Positions 22,940-35,745 of a stretch of DNA of 64,000 nt are shown piece after piece. Made by a program: the position numbers and the translations under genes. The stretch is from Heterocephalus glaber (lineage: Eukaryota > Chordata > Mammalia > Rodentia > Bathyergidae): the NCBI RefSeq assembly GCF_000247695.1, contig NW_004624881.1, positions 3,914,850 to 3,978,849 on the forward strand, given 5' to 3'. Positions within the stretch are counted from its first letter, which is position 1; each line of letters begins with the position of its first letter. The notes beneath the pieces are model-generated. The model was given only the letters and a program-made list of their open reading frames with translations. It made no database searches and was not told the DNA's origin.

Positions 22940-23483
22940 TTCAACAGATGCCACCTGCTGTGCCTTTGTTGAGGTGACTTTTTGCTAACCCAGTGGTCAT
23001 CAATTCTCAGCAAGCCTGCAAGAGTCCTTTTCTCTGCTCCTCACCTTTGTGCCAATTCCTGGGTTCAGAATGGTTGCCTTCTGGACACCTGCAATGCCCT
23101 CTTGTCCAGGCAGGGTTCTGGCTGGGGCCTGTCCACTCTTGGGATGATACCTGGGCATGCCTCTGGCTGTGGCCTGCCCCCTGTGTAGTGGTTGTCTGGC
23201 AGTGTCTTTGGCTGGGGGTTGTGCACCCAAGTTGCTTGTGTCTGATCAGGCTTCTGTCTGGTTTCTGCATGCATTTACCAATGGCATCTGGGTGGGCTTC
23301 TGGCTTTTGCTTATGCACACATGGAGCTCATTTTTCAGTCAGGCTTTTGGCTGGGGCTTGTGGGCCCCAGTAGCTGGGGTTTGGGCAGGGATGTGGGTTG
23401 GACCTCCCTGAAATCATGCAGCTCTGGTCCATGCAGGCTTCTCACTGGGACCTGCACACTCTTACAGATTTGCACTGCATTTC

Positions 23484-25620
23484 TGGGAGGATACATTTTC
23501 CAAAGATGAAAATGTAAGAGGATCATGAAGTTCATCATGTTTAGGGTGTGTTTTATCCTGTAGTCATGTGTTGGATTGCAGCTCAGACTGGTGGTATAGA
23601 GTTGGGGAATCTCTGAGACCTGAGGCCTTAGTGGGACATGGTGCCATCTTTGGGTGCTGCTCCTAACTGTGAGCCCCAGTTAGTCCCCACCAGAGGACCA
23701 TGTTCTGAGAGAGCCTGACCTGTACTCTGTCTCTGCTTCCCATATCACCATGAGCTTCTTCCCAATGCCCTGTCACTGTGAATCACTGCCATTGCAGCCT
23801 GCACAGGGGCTGAGCTGAAGGGACTGTGTGATCTAGGATTTGGAGTTTCCTGATTTTTGCCTAAAGGAACCTACTGTCCTTATACAGCCCCCAGACTCAC
23901 ATATTACTAGATAATACAAAACATGTTAATAAAAATGTCACCATTATGGAACTGTATTTGCACAAATATTCAAAGCACTGTGACCAGATCAAAGAGTGAA
24001 TTTAGTTTTCCCCTTCCATGGTAGAGTTGCATACATTATACATGTTCACAGTACTGACAGCCTGGTACTGCCCAGAAGAGAAACTGTAACCTGGAGGCAA
24101 AATGGATCTTTAATGATGAAATTGTTTTAAAGATAAAAAAAATTCAACTTCTTCATTCTAAGAGTGGAGACCCCACCCCCAGGAGTCATGAAAGTATGGA
24201 AGGTTGAACTTTTCCTGTGCCCTCTGGAAAACCAACTGTGAATCAATGAGAGAGCCTGTTTCCTGCTTTTTCTCACCCTTTTCTACATATCAAAATTCTG
24301 TGTTCTTTCAGGTGCTGAATAGCTGCCATCAACCTTTGATCAATATGTGATGAAACTGGTGTTTCTATTTTCTCATATTTTAGATAGCAATTTCCCAAAT
24401 AATCCAGTAGCTGGGCCCTAGATTCTGACATTTGACCATGCTACCTGGCAACAAAATATGAAGAGGTAACACAAAATAAAAATTAAAAGTTTAAGAAGGC
24501 TATAGGTGCTGGGCCTAAGAATGTGCTAGGCAACTAAAGTCAGAATAAAGCCTAAAATATGTGTCTCATTTTATATCCATCTCTTTTACTGCATTAAAGT
24601 TTGGGATGGCTGCCTGTTGAGCTCATATATAGGCATGATCTTCACTTAGGGAGCTTCTGTCTAGGAATCTATATTTACCTAGACAATGTCCTTCTCAAAG
24701 TCTGAGCACACTGAGGTACTTCTGTAATGTGCTGGAACAAGCAAGTGCCAGCTTTTGCAACATTCTGTTCCACATTCCTTGCACTGCATTGTGAAGTTCC
24801 AGTCATTACCCTAATTTGACAGGCATCTTGGATTTCAGAATAAGAAGCATCTCAATGGGAGGTCATCCCAGAGAGAGCAGTAAGCCCTGATGGGGAGCCA
24901 ATGCTTCTTCTCTAAGCAGGAGCCATGTTCCCCTGGGAGTGGGATTGCACCATCAGCCCTGGAGGACTCCTCTTAGCCCTCTCACAAATCAAGCCCAGAT
25001 GAGGCCCTGCCAGATGCAGCCAAGTGCCTATCCTGCCAGCAGCATAAACCACCCAGCCATGGAAGCCCATCTTTGCCTTCCTCCCCTTAACCGAAATCCT
25101 CAGAGTGTCTCTTAGTCTCTTATAGGTGAACTTGATCTTGTGTCTGTCCTTCCTGCCATGGTCACTGACCAAAACTCTTTCTCTCCCCTCACTGCTGCTC
25201 ATCTCCTTGAGGGACATTTGGGGCTGAAGCCAAAGCCTGGCTGTGGGGAAGCTCACCTGAGGCTCTCACCTGGTCACAAATGGAAATGTCTCTGACTGCT
25301 AAAACATGCATTAAATGATTTGTAATTCTTAATCTGAGGACAAATAAATACAAATGTGATAATTAAACACATCTCTTGGAAAATATTACTGAATTTTAAA
25401 AAATGTTATATGCTTTTTTAGGAATAATTTCTGTCAGATTGCATTATACATGGCTTGTATCAATGAAGTTGTTACATTCAAATAATTCAAATGATTCAAA
25501 TTATAAATAATTATATTGAGAAAAAGAATAGAGAAGAAACATAACTAGTTATTAAATTATGACATATTAACATTTTGTTTTATGGGAATTTTCCAAAATA
25601 TAGAGAATCTAGAAATACAG
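23484..25620. other. Unit leader block, noncoding (B copy)
   Basis: Matches 38,461-40,530 in C; its second half matches 1,228-2,390 in A. The minus-strand frame of 114 residues (25,256-24,912) is not preserved in A or C, so I do not call a gene. The region near 23,640-23,860 is GC-rich and resembles an LTR, but I cannot name it. Confidence 0.5.
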
Positions 25621-25659
25621 AAAGACAGACAGACAAGGACCCAACTCTGAAGAAAATAG

Positions 25660-27599
25660 GTTTAGAAGGACCTTACTGAATGTAATACAAGCTACTTATG
25701 ACAAACCAGAGGCAAACATTTTATTAAATGGGAAAAACTGAAAGTTTGTCCTCTGAAATCAGGAACAAGACAAAGATTCCCACTATCACCTATTCTGCTC
25801 ACCATTATATTCCAAAGATTAACCAGAAAAAATTAGACAAGAGAAATAAATAAAACGGATACATACAGGAAAGGAGTCGATTATTATGATGTGCAAATAA
25901 CATGATATTTTATGTAGCTGACCCAAAGAATTGCAGAAAAACCTCTTAGAATTTATAACAAATTTAAACATGTTAGCAAGATACAAAATCAACACACAGA
26001 AATGTGTAGCATTTGTGCACACCTATAGTGAACTCAAAGAGAAAGAAATTTTAAAAAAACATTCAAAATACTGTCAAGAAAAATCAAATACCTTACAATT
26101 AACCCAACCAAGGGATTTAAAAACCTCTCTTGTGAAAACTACAGTCCTCTAAAAAAGGAGATTGAAAAGCTCATCAGAAAGTGGAAAGATATCCCCTCTT
26201 CATGAATAGGCAGAATGAATATTGTCAAAATGGTGATACTTTCAAAACTGATAGCCTTAAAGGATTTCCAATCAAAATACCAATGGCATTGCCTACAGAA
26301 GTAGAGAAAATTTCCAAATTTAATATGGAATCAGGAAGAGACTCAGAATAGAAAAAACAATTCTGGGCAACAAGAGTAAAGCAGAAGGTATCACAATACC
26401 TGACTTCAAGTTATAGTCAAGGGTAGAGTGATAAAGATGACACAGTACTGACACTAAAACTGTCATATGCCCCAAAGAACTAACTAAGAGTGAGGATTCA
26501 GACACATTCAGCTCTACGACCTCTAGCAAAGTGGCTAAATCATAGCTTACAGAAAATACAGCCTTGGGCCAGGGATTTAGCTCAGTGGTTCTGCCGACTG
26601 CCTTGCAAGTGCAAGGACCTGAGTTTGATCCCCGGTACCAAAAAAAAAGAGAAAAGACAGCCTCTTTAGAAAATGGTCTGGGAAAACTGGCAATCCCTAC
26701 CATGAAGACACAAGCTGGACCCATATATCTCATCATATACTTAATGAAAAACAAAATGGACCAAATCTAAGGATTAGAATCCAAACAATTATCCTGCTAA
26801 AAGTTAAAGTCAGTGAAACTCTTGAAGTCACAGGTGTAGGCAAGACTTTCTGAAAAAAAGTACAAAAGAAACAACAGCAAAATCAATAAATGGGCTCATA
26901 TCAAATTAAAAAGCTTTTCAATAGCAAAGGAAAATATCAACCAAGTAAAGATAACCTACAGGATGGGAAAAATCATTGCAAACTCTTCCTAAGACATGGA
27001 GTAATATCTATATATGTGCATATCACAAAATTTATACCTCCAGAAATAAAAGAATGAATCAAAAAATGGGCAAGTATAATGAATAGACACTTCTCAGAAG
27101 TACAAATGGCAAGTAAACATGAAAAAATATTCATTACATCTCTGGCCACTAGATAAAAATAAATTAAAAGCACCCTATGATTTCCTGTAACACAAGAAAT
27201 AAAAGCAATCATCTCGAAATTAAATAATAACAAATTCCAGTATTGCTTTAGTGAAAAAGGAACCCTTCTACATTGTTTATTGGAATATAAATTAGTACAG
27301 CCATTGTGAAAATCAGTATGGAAATTTCTCAAAGAACTAAACATAGAAATTCCATTTGACCCAGGTATCCAAATCCTTGATATCTTCCCCAAAATGTTAA
27401 ATACATTATGTTACAGTGATACATGCATGTCTATGATTATAGCAGCTAAATTCGCTATAACTAAATCCTGGAAGCAGCCTATGTGTCCAATTAAGAAAAG
27501 GCTGGATAGAGAAATGTATTTACACACAATGGAGTAATACTCTGCCATAAAGAAGGATAACTTGAGTCATTTGTAGAAAAATGGATTTACCATATCATG
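25660..27599 (+). mobile_element. Truncated L1 ORF2 region (B copy)
   Basis: It has the same structure as the unit A L1 but no retroviral insertions, so it shows both empty sites (around 26,440-26,475). Frame fragments include KINTQKCVAFVHTYSELKEK (26,000). Only a SINE at 26,565 interrupts it. Inactive. Confidence 0.85.
26565..26650 (+). mobile_element. ID-type SINE, unit B only
   Basis: It begins tgggccagggatttagctca, has a B box gagtttgatcccc and ends in an A-rich tail. Target duplication: gaaaatacagcct (26,552-26,564) and gaaaagacagcct (26,651-26,663). Absent from A and C at the same L1 position. Confidence 0.95.
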
Positions 27600-28035
27600 G
27601 ATTTTATTTAATTATCCTCCCAAAGCCTCATGCCCTGGTAGATGGAGCTTTTCAGAGGTAGCTAGATCTAAAATATATGAATATGGTTTACTGGTGGGAT
27701 AACTAGACTAGTTCACTGAATGGATTACCATTATTTTGCATGTGGCTGAATGGATATACTGAAAAGTGAAGACCCACCTTGAGTACTGAGTGGCACCAAT
27801 ACATAAGCTTGTAGCCTGGATGGGATAAAAGGAAAAGGGAGGCTGGATGTTGCTGCTGTGCCATAAACTGTTTTTCCTCTGCACTGCCTCTCTGCTCTCC
27901 TATGCAGCTCTGCCTTGAAGCTTGCTGATTATTTAAGAAAACCTCTACAAATTGTGAGGTAAAATAAACTCTTTCTCCCTCAACTTGTGAGCATCTGGCA
28001 TTTTGTCTCAACCGTGAGAAAATGACAAAGACACA
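27600..28035 (+). mobile_element. MaLR-type LTR in the unit L1 (B copy)
   Basis: Orthologous to the insertion at 10,337-10,775. It shows tcctcccaaagcctcatgcc at the start and aaaataaactctttctccct near the end. Confidence 0.65.
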
Positions 28036-28470
28036 TTTTGACACCATAAAGTTAAGTTCAATAAATCATAAACACAGGGTTAAATAACTAATGGATTCTC
28101 TAGCATGAGAAACTGAAATTCAAGAGGAAAATAAAAGTTTGATGAAAGGTAACAGTGACAGATCTTTTGAAAAAAGGAAGGGTTCAAAGACACCCTGAAT
28201 GAAGAGAGACTGGATGAGAGGAAATGTAAAAATATTCAATATGTGTCATGTAACATGAATCAAATATTCACAAAGAATATAAACATTATAAGTTACAAAC
28301 ATGAACTAAAAGTAATAATACTAAACACAGTAATGAAAAGTGAACATGGGGATCTAGATGTGCAGATGGGAGGGAAGAGGAAGAGGAATAAAAATAATCA
28401 AATGTGTTAAATTCTTGCACCTCCTGCCTAAGGCAAACTTTATGTACTCCAACATGCACTAATGAAATAA
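28036..28470 (+). mobile_element. L1 3' end after the MaLR LTR (B copy)
   Basis: It resumes at aataaatcataaacacag, runs through a G-rich 3' UTR (28,350-28,390) and ends in a degraded A tail near 28,470. Confidence 0.65.
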
Positions 28471-28617
28471 AATTTAAAAATGAAAGAATGTGCAATGAAC
28501 CTGAGTTCATCACCCATGTTTATTAACCATTAGAATATATTTAATGGTTTTTGTCTAACTAATTTCTTCTTCTACCACTTGTCACTTTTTGTGAAAATTT
28601 CAAATAATATATATTTT

Positions 28618-30056
28618 TTCATTTAGTTTATTGGTACATTTTAGGTATACAATACAGTTACATTCATCATTGGGAACTTATACATTTACATAATGTATCT
28701 TGGTTCTTATTTTTTCTCCATTTCCCTGTCCTCCCTTCAAACCATCCATTGCTCTATTTACAAAGACTTTGTTTCCATTTTTTCCTTTTCTCATATTTTT
28801 CCTTTCCCTTCTTTCCATTTCCCTAACCCTCCCACTTCCCCTACCCCATTTAGACCTTTCTTTTCCCATTTCACATTATCAATTACACATTTTGATCCTT
28901 ATTTACACATTTAGTTTCTCACACCAAGAAAACTATTATTTACACGTGTGTCCTATTTATTTCACTTAAGAGTATCGCCTCAATGTGCATCCATTCAGCT
29001 ATAAATGTCTCTAGTTTCCCATTCTTCTTCTTCTTTTTTTTTTTTCCAGTACTGGGGATTGAACTCAGGTCCTTGCGCTTGCACAGCAGGTGGTGACACC
29101 ACTGAACTAAATCTAAATCCCCGGCCCAGGTTTCTCATTTTTTATGGCTGAGCAGTACTCCATTTTTTACATAAAAAAAATCTTCTTTATCCAATCTCCA
29201 ATTGATGGGCAAATGGGCTGTTTTCAAGTTTCAGCTATTACAAACTGTGCTGAAATAGACATGGATCCACATACATCGCCGTGCTGTGATTCTTTTGACT
29301 CTTTTGGGAAGATAGCCAGGAGGGGAATACCTGGATCAAATGGGACCTCTAATCCAAGTTTTTTGAGGTATCGCCGTACTGATTTCCAGTGGTTCCACCA
29401 ATTTTCACTCTCACCAACAATAGAGAAGTTTTCCTTTCTCCCCACAACCTCGCCAGCATTTGTTATTGGTTGATTCCTTGATAGCAGCAATTCTTCCTGG
29501 GGTGAGGTGGAATCTCAGTGTTGTCGTGTGCATCTCCCAAATGACCAGTAATGTTGAATCTTTTTTCATATGTTTATTTGCTGCTTTTACTTGTTTGAGT
29601 AATATCTGTTCATTTCAGATGCCCATTTTTGAATTGGGTCTTTATATTTGGGAAGTCTGATTTTTAAAAAGTTCTTTATATATTCTAGATAGTAGTTCTT
29701 TGTATGAGGAACAGCTGATAACCCCCTCCCCCATTTTAGGTTGTCTCTTAGCTCTGTTGGTGTTTTCTCTTGCAGTGCTGGAGCTTTTTGATAAAATAAG
29801 ATTCCAGTTCTTGATCTTTGTGCTACTTCCTGTGCTACTGAGGGTTTGTTCTTAAATTCTTTCCCTATGCCAATGTCTTCAAGAGTTCTCCCTAACTTAT
29901 CTTCCAGCAAGTTTAGTGTTTCTGTTTTGGAGACAACCATAGCCCCTTTAATAAATGGTGTTGGAAAAACTGGACTTCAACCTGCCAAAGACTAAAACTA
30001 GACCCATATCATTCACCGTACACTAAACTAAAATTGAAGTAGATTAAAGATCTAAA
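28618..30056 (-). mobile_element. 5'-inverted L1 insertion, unit B only
   Basis: 28,618-29,934 is minus-strand L1 3' UTR plus the ORF2 C-terminal region (for example the 117-residue frame 29,940-29,587). 29,935-30,056 is the immediately upstream L1 sequence in plus orientation. That is the twin-priming structure. Flanks caaataatatatattttt and caaataatatatttt form the target duplication. A and C have a single, uninterrupted copy of that site (11,352 and 47,619). Confidence 0.85.
29024..29127 (-). mobile_element. ID-type SINE nested in the inverted L1
   Basis: The minus strand reads gggccggggatttagattta, then a ggacctgagttcaatcccca B-box region and an A-rich tail. Flanks agtttcccatt and ggtttctcatt are the likely target duplication. 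A 6-bp internal duplication (ctaaat twice) interrupts the A box. Confidence 0.9.
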
Positions 30057-31849
30057 TATCAAATAATATATTTTAACAGTTTATATATATATGTTCATAT
30101 TTCTGTCAGAGCCTTTATAAACATAATTCTTTAATTATTATCTGTTTAAATTTTATTAAAATGGATTAAATTTTATAAATCTCCCATTATTTAATGTAAC
30201 ATGAATTACATTTTTGAAATTAGAATAGAAATAAATTTCCTGTGCTTCAAGTTAAGAATATGTCAAAAATGTGGGCACATGTGACTATGTAAGTTTAAAT
30301 ATTATAAAACTGAAATGAACTCTAATTAACACTTATATTCTCATCCATGCTGTGCTCATTCATTGGGCTTACAGACCTCAGGTTGCTAGCTCCTTGAGGG
30401 GTTGTTTAGGTTGTAGTGAGCAGGATAAATCCTTCCACATTTCCTAATTTGTTCTGAGACTTAAAATGATGAACTGGTTTATTACCAACTGTGAAATTTA
30501 TCAGAAACATGTTTTAATTTTAGCATCATTATGCATGATTGTATCTAAATTCATTAAAAGTGTTTTTTATTAGTTGATGTTTAAATGTGCTTATTGTAGT
30601 CCACCATGAACTTCTTAGTTTTACTCCTTTCACTGTCATGGCCCAAGTTACCTCAGAGAGCTACTTTGCTGTCCATCTGGTAAAATGCCATGCTGGAGGA
30701 GCATCTGGTATACCTCCTGTCCCCCATCTGGATTCAGATACTTCTCCAAGTGCCTGTACAGTGACAAATGGTACTGTTGATCAATACATATGAGAGTTTG
30801 TTTCCTTAGGCCTATTTCTGATCTTGATTAATGAAAATGGCTCAGGATTCTCTCTCTCTCTATATATATGAAAAAAGACAATTATGAGTATGTATTAATA
30901 CTTTTAATTACATTTGAGATCATTTTTTTGAAAAAATCAAACCTAAGCAATTTTTACTAGAAAATCTCTCTCATTTGTCAGAAAAAATTACTCCTATACT
31001 GTACACATTAAAAGTCATGTGAGTGATACATAGAGTGTGTAAATATCCATTCAATGTGCATTGCTAGAGGCATGGATGATTCTTCTATTTTTACAAATCA
31101 TTCAGTGATTTGATAAACCCCAACTCATTTTACAAATGCATGCTTACTAGAGCAAGCATATATCTTAGTGCATCATTTCTGTAGAATAGGGATTCTAGGT
31201 AAAAATATTGAGAGATATCTTAATTACACAATTTGCAGCTAAAGTTGTTTTGCTGAGTTTTAATGCAGAGTTCATTCCAGTTTGAACAGTCTCAACAGCA
31301 AAGAGATTTCTCAAGTGCCTGCCAATGAGGGTTTCCATTATTTCTTACTATGAGTGCTATGAGTGCTGAAAGTCATTAATCTACCAGACACTGTAAGAAG
31401 GAAATGAACATCAATATATCCAGATGAATAAACCATTCTGAGGTCCAGAAATGTGCACTGATTAGGCCAAATTCCTTTGCCATGGAGGACCAGTGTTCTC
31501 TGGATTTCCTGATGAGCCTCTAAGGGCCCTGCCAACATTTAAAATTGTTTCCCTGAACTATACACTTGGAATGATGTAACAATTGTCACACAATCACATG
31601 AACCTGTCCCTGTTGACTATAGCTGGACCATAAAATTCCTATTGAAGTCTTTAAATGAAGAAACACTGATGAAGTTTCACCATTGAAAAATTGGTTCATG
31701 TACATTTGGAGACCTTATATGGGGAAAAGAGCTACTGGAGGAACTGGCTATTCACAGTGTGGCCCTCGTGAGTGGAAAATATTATTATGAATATTATTAT
31801 AACTGTCTCTATCCTTCCTTCTATGCTGAACATTCATTCATTTGGAATA
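30057..31849. other. AT-rich unit core, noncoding (B copy)
   Basis: Collinear with A 11,360-13,172 and C 47,640-49,360. Holds the 46-bp block at 30,668-30,713 and the sequence (31,185-31,487) related to the patch in unit A. No coding signal. Confidence 0.55.
30668..30713. other. 46-bp block identical in all three units (B copy)
   Basis: Same sequence as 11,946-11,991 and 48,197-48,242, in the same unit position. It lies about 5.0 kb upstream of the OR pseudogene start. Confidence 0.7.
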
Positions 31850-33684
31850 TTTCCAAAATAACTAAGAATCAAATCATTATGTAAACCAATGATGGCATGA
31901 ATAAATTCATTGAAATTTTATTTAATGCCTTTTCGTAAAACTCTCCACAGTACAACAAGGAAAACATTTTATTTTATTGCAAAATGACTGTATTTTACAA
32001 TTATTTTTATAGGAGATGTAGTCCCATTTGACACCATGGAAGAATATTAATTTAATGATTTTGCATAAGAAAAATGGTTATTATTTCATTTCAACAAAAG
32101 AAACATTACATTATTATCTAGAGGGAAACATTTAATTACCTATATTATTTAAGTTACATTTAGCACATATAAGGATTAGATATTTTCAATATACATTCTG
32201 ATACAACAGCTATATCATTATCCATAATATTACAACATTATCAAATAATTAAGGTTTAATGTATATTTTCTATTCTCTTAATTGTCCAACAGTTTTGGAA
32301 ATGTTTGCACACAATAGATATCTGAAACATATCTTAGTATCATTGGGTCAGTCCACACACTTGAGCATAACGTTTCACAGTAGTGAGCAGGTTTGGGAAA
32401 AAGAAAAAGAAACACTTAAAATCCCAAACCATGTACTCTAGGAAGTAGGTTATTTTGTCACATTCAAAGTCATGCTTTCACGAGAATACATTTCAAATAT
32501 TTAAAAATGGCAGAAAGAAAAAATGTCTCAAATGTTCACTGAAAGCAATTTAAAGAAATCTGAAACTTTTCACCAATTCAATATATGTACAAAGATTTGA
32601 GGTGATGATCTTGCCACAAGCAGGAGTTTATTTTGGGAAGAGTTCAAATATCTAAATATAACAGAGGAGAAATGCAGTTAGCACTTTCCTTTACAGATGG
32701 AGTGATGCATTTTGCCAAAACTATTCATGAAATTTGTCTAAATAAATTGTGTAGAAGCAGATTACTTATTGATACTGAGTGACTATTTGATTCACAAAAT
32801 ACTTTTATGTGCTTTGCTTGTGGAAAGGTATACAATCAATGTCTATATTTTGACAAATTATCAAAGTATTTTACTTTTCCAGAGAAAAGCAACTAGCCTG
32901 CTTTAATCAGGTGTATTGGAATTATTTATATACTATAAAATCATTCTTCACTCACAACAGAATGCTAAATGTTTGTGTATTTTAAATTATATTCAAATAT
33001 CAGTGACACCTGATCTAACTCTAGATATCGAGGCTTCTGTTCCTCATTATGTTTTGCACAAACTTTGTGTGGTTAGTGCATACTAGTTTCTTATTTGGAG
33101 CGAGTCATAGTTATGTCACAGAAAATTTGGAAATTTCAGTCCTAAACCAGAGAGTAAGGTCATAGGCTGTACATGAAGAGAGGCATGAGCACAACAATGC
33201 TAATGGCAATTCTGTCTCAGTGAAATAGTCTTCAACTGTATTAGAATGTGTTACAACTGAAGTTTAAGATTCCCAGCATGTATAATCTTTGAGATATTCT
33301 AATTGGTAAAGCAACAGAGATTTCTTGTAATTCCATAAAGGTATATGTATCTATACATAAATCTTCAGATCACCCAGTTCAGACTTATTCCACAGGAAGA
33401 ATATATTTCAAATAATAAAATCTTAACACATAAATCAGCTGAATCCTTTTGAAAGGTTATGTTTTCTCATGGTTTTAGTTCTCTTAGGTTAAGAAAATCA
33501 TTAAATACTGGTGGTCTTCACTCTTTGTAAGATTAGAAGGTAGGCTTGACAGTGCAGTCTCTCATCTAACTTAAGTATGGACAAAGTTAGTATTAATCTA
33601 ATTCATTAAAGCTGATCAACATATAAATACTGGTGGTATCTACAAAGCACTAAAACAAATTACTAGTTTTGTAGGAAAGAGGCA
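31850..33684. other. AT-rich unit core after a deletion (B copy)
   Basis: At about 31,850 the sequence jumps from the equivalent of A 13,172 to the equivalent of A 14,206. The rest is collinear with A 14,206-16,003 and C 50,330-52,070. No gene is visible. Confidence 0.6.
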
Positions 33685-33951
33685 CAATGGGCACTTGACT
33701 TTCCAACTCAATTCATTTGTGAGGGCTGGTTGCAACAGAAGTTGGTCAATTGCCTTCAAAGTCTCTCTCTTGTATTATTTTACTACACACTTTCTTCCAG
33801 GCAGATCTCAGTGTCCTTCAAGAGGCATCTGGAAGCACAAGTAGCCAGTGTTTGGATCAAAACTCAAGATTGTGGTCATACATTAAAACTAAATTGTGGA
33901 CTAACCCAAGTTGTTCATATGTCAGGCTGGTCATAAATCAAGCATCAACTG
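33685..33951 (-). mobile_element. Tigger-like DNA transposon, inverted copy (B)
   Basis: It has termini caatgggcacttgac and tcaactg next to TA. It matches the longer C copy at 52,194-52,547 with a central deletion of about 85 bp. Confidence 0.55.
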
Positions 33952-34880
33952 TAAAATATGTTGATTTACTTCCCTGGAAAGTGTCTGTCTTCCAAAAATC
34001 ATCCCTCAGTTAACCAAGATCTGTTTCCTTTTCCAGTCTATGTACCATTTCTGACTTATAATAGAATGATTTAAACTTGTTACAGTATTTTACATCACAC
34101 AGTTACTTCTACAGTGTTGCTTTCTTGTAGTACAATTAAACTTTTATGTGATTCAGAGACATGTATTTCCCTTAGTACTCTCTAAACTTCTGTTATAACA
34201 TAAGATAAATATTCATTGTAATAAAAATCATAGGATAAATTCAAAGACCACAACAATGAAAATCTTTACTCATTTTTAGACAGGGACATTTATCTTGAGT
34301 GAAGAAAGTCACAAGTTTGAAGTGATGATTGGAAATAGCAGGTCTGAGAATCCTATCTCCCTACCTTATTCATCAGAGGAGGCCCTTAGGAGACTCTCAT
34401 TGGTAAATTTCTCTTGTGTATAAATACTATGGACATATGCTGTTTGTGCCTGGCACAAAAACACATGAAAGCTGTATATAGTAATATTCAAATTAGATCA
34501 GAAGTAAAAATCAGAAGGGAAGGAAATTCTAACTCACTCATCAAAGGCAAGATGTGAGGACATTCTTTTGAAAACAGAGCCATTGAGTTGGGCAGAGGAC
34601 AACAGATGCCTGAGAACCACAGGAAGGGAGGCTGGTTAGGTCTGAGCTCCAAGAGGAGACTTCTCAGAGAGCATGGAGGTATGGTTAATAAATCCATTTT
34701 TCTTAGTGTGTGACAGTAGTATAGGCCCTGAAATTGCAGGGAAACAGCAAGCATCATACCAAAGTTTCTGACAGTGATAACTGGGAACATTTCAAAAACT
34801 GGGAATGTTTTTGATATTCTGAGTAATTCCTCTAATTCTCATATCATCTCAACTAATGCTGTCCTGATTCGGAGAGAGAA

Positions 34881-34891
34881 ACACACACACA

Positions 34892-34952
<61 letters not shown>
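34881..34952. repeat. (CA)n(GA)n microsatellite
   Basis: About 22 CA units (34,881-34,924) are followed by 14 GA units (34,925-34,952). The C counterpart near 53,508-53,535 is a short GA run only. Confidence 0.95.
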
Positions 34953-35035
34953 TCTGAGAGATGGAAGCAGAGATAATTACTGAACTTAACTCAGTAAAGT
35001 AGCAGACATAGAACAATCTCTGCAACTTTTATGCC

Positions 35036-35185
35036 TAGGGAATCTCATTGGTAGAGCAGCTCCTTAGCATGGAAAGTGTTCTGGGTCCTGTGTTAGATCC
35101 TAAGAAAGAAGAAAGAAAAAGAAAGAAAGAAAGAAAAAGAAAGAGAGAAAGAGAGAAAGAAAGAAGAGGACATAGGAAGAGAGAA
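35036..35185 (+). mobile_element. Degraded ID SINE with expanded GAAA tail (B copy)
   Basis: The element reads gggaatctcattggtagagc, then gggtcctgtgttagatccta, then a (GAAA)n tail from 35,100. The C counterpart is 53,608-53,790. It was present before the duplication and the tails expanded separately. Confidence 0.65.
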
Positions 35186-35745
35186 AGAGAAAAATAGAAA
35201 GCAAGCTTGTTTCACTCCAAGATGCAAATTAAGATATTGAATGTAATAAGCTATGGTCTTAACATTGGAAATTATTGTATTTTTTATTTCTTTTATAAAA
35301 CTAAAACATAGTGTTTTTTACTTAATCTTATGAAGTGATATATTTTAATTGACTTGGAACATTTTAGAAACTTTGCACATGAAACAGTAAAAATCTAATT
35401 GGAAAAATGTTTTAATGATAGTGAAACTTAGTACCAAGATAAATATATGTATGTTACAAACATGTCAAGAACTTTAATAACCTTTGGAAGACTATAAATT
35501 GCATAAATTTCAATGCAGGAGAAAATTATAAGCAGAGCAACAATGAAAATGAACATCTACTCAGGTTGAAGGAGACTATCATTCAGAATAATGCAGAATC
35601 ATCCTAAAACATTAGGAGAGCAAGACAACAAACATCCCTGTGATGCCAGGGGCTGAAGTTTAATAGTTATGAAGGAATTTTCCACACTGTGGTTCTTCCT
35701 GGGTTCAGCACTTCTGTCTTCTCGCACAAGCCACATCACCCACAG

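Larger units (their letters stand above)
17788..23482 (-). mobile_element. Near full-length, inactive L1 at the A/B boundary
   Basis: Read on the minus strand it has a GC-rich 5' UTR (23,482-22,940), ORF1 (from 22,939), ORF2 (about 21,800-18,110) and a 3' UTR rich in G/A (complement of the C/T-rich 17,880-18,060). The two flanks, ctaaatttctt and gcatttctgggagg, are joined in the B/C boundary at 38,450-38,470, which is the empty site. Many stops and frameshifts mean it is inactive. Confidence 0.85.
33952..35745 (+). promoter_or_regulatory. OR upstream region (B copy), promoter not located
   Basis: Collinear with 52,548-54,352 in front of the intact OR. It contains a (CA)n(GA)n run, a worn ID SINE with a GAAA tail and, just before the start codon, a 7-bp deletion that removes the splice acceptor seen in C. 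No TATA box or initiator can be assigned with confidence. Confidence 0.4.

Noticed and set aside
24912..25256. 114-residue minus-strand open frame in the unit B leader
   Set aside because: Not preserved in A or C, and no known motif.
26565..26650. tRNA gene
   Set aside because: A and B boxes are present but the sequence has an A-rich tail and target duplication and does not close a cloverleaf; it is a SINE.
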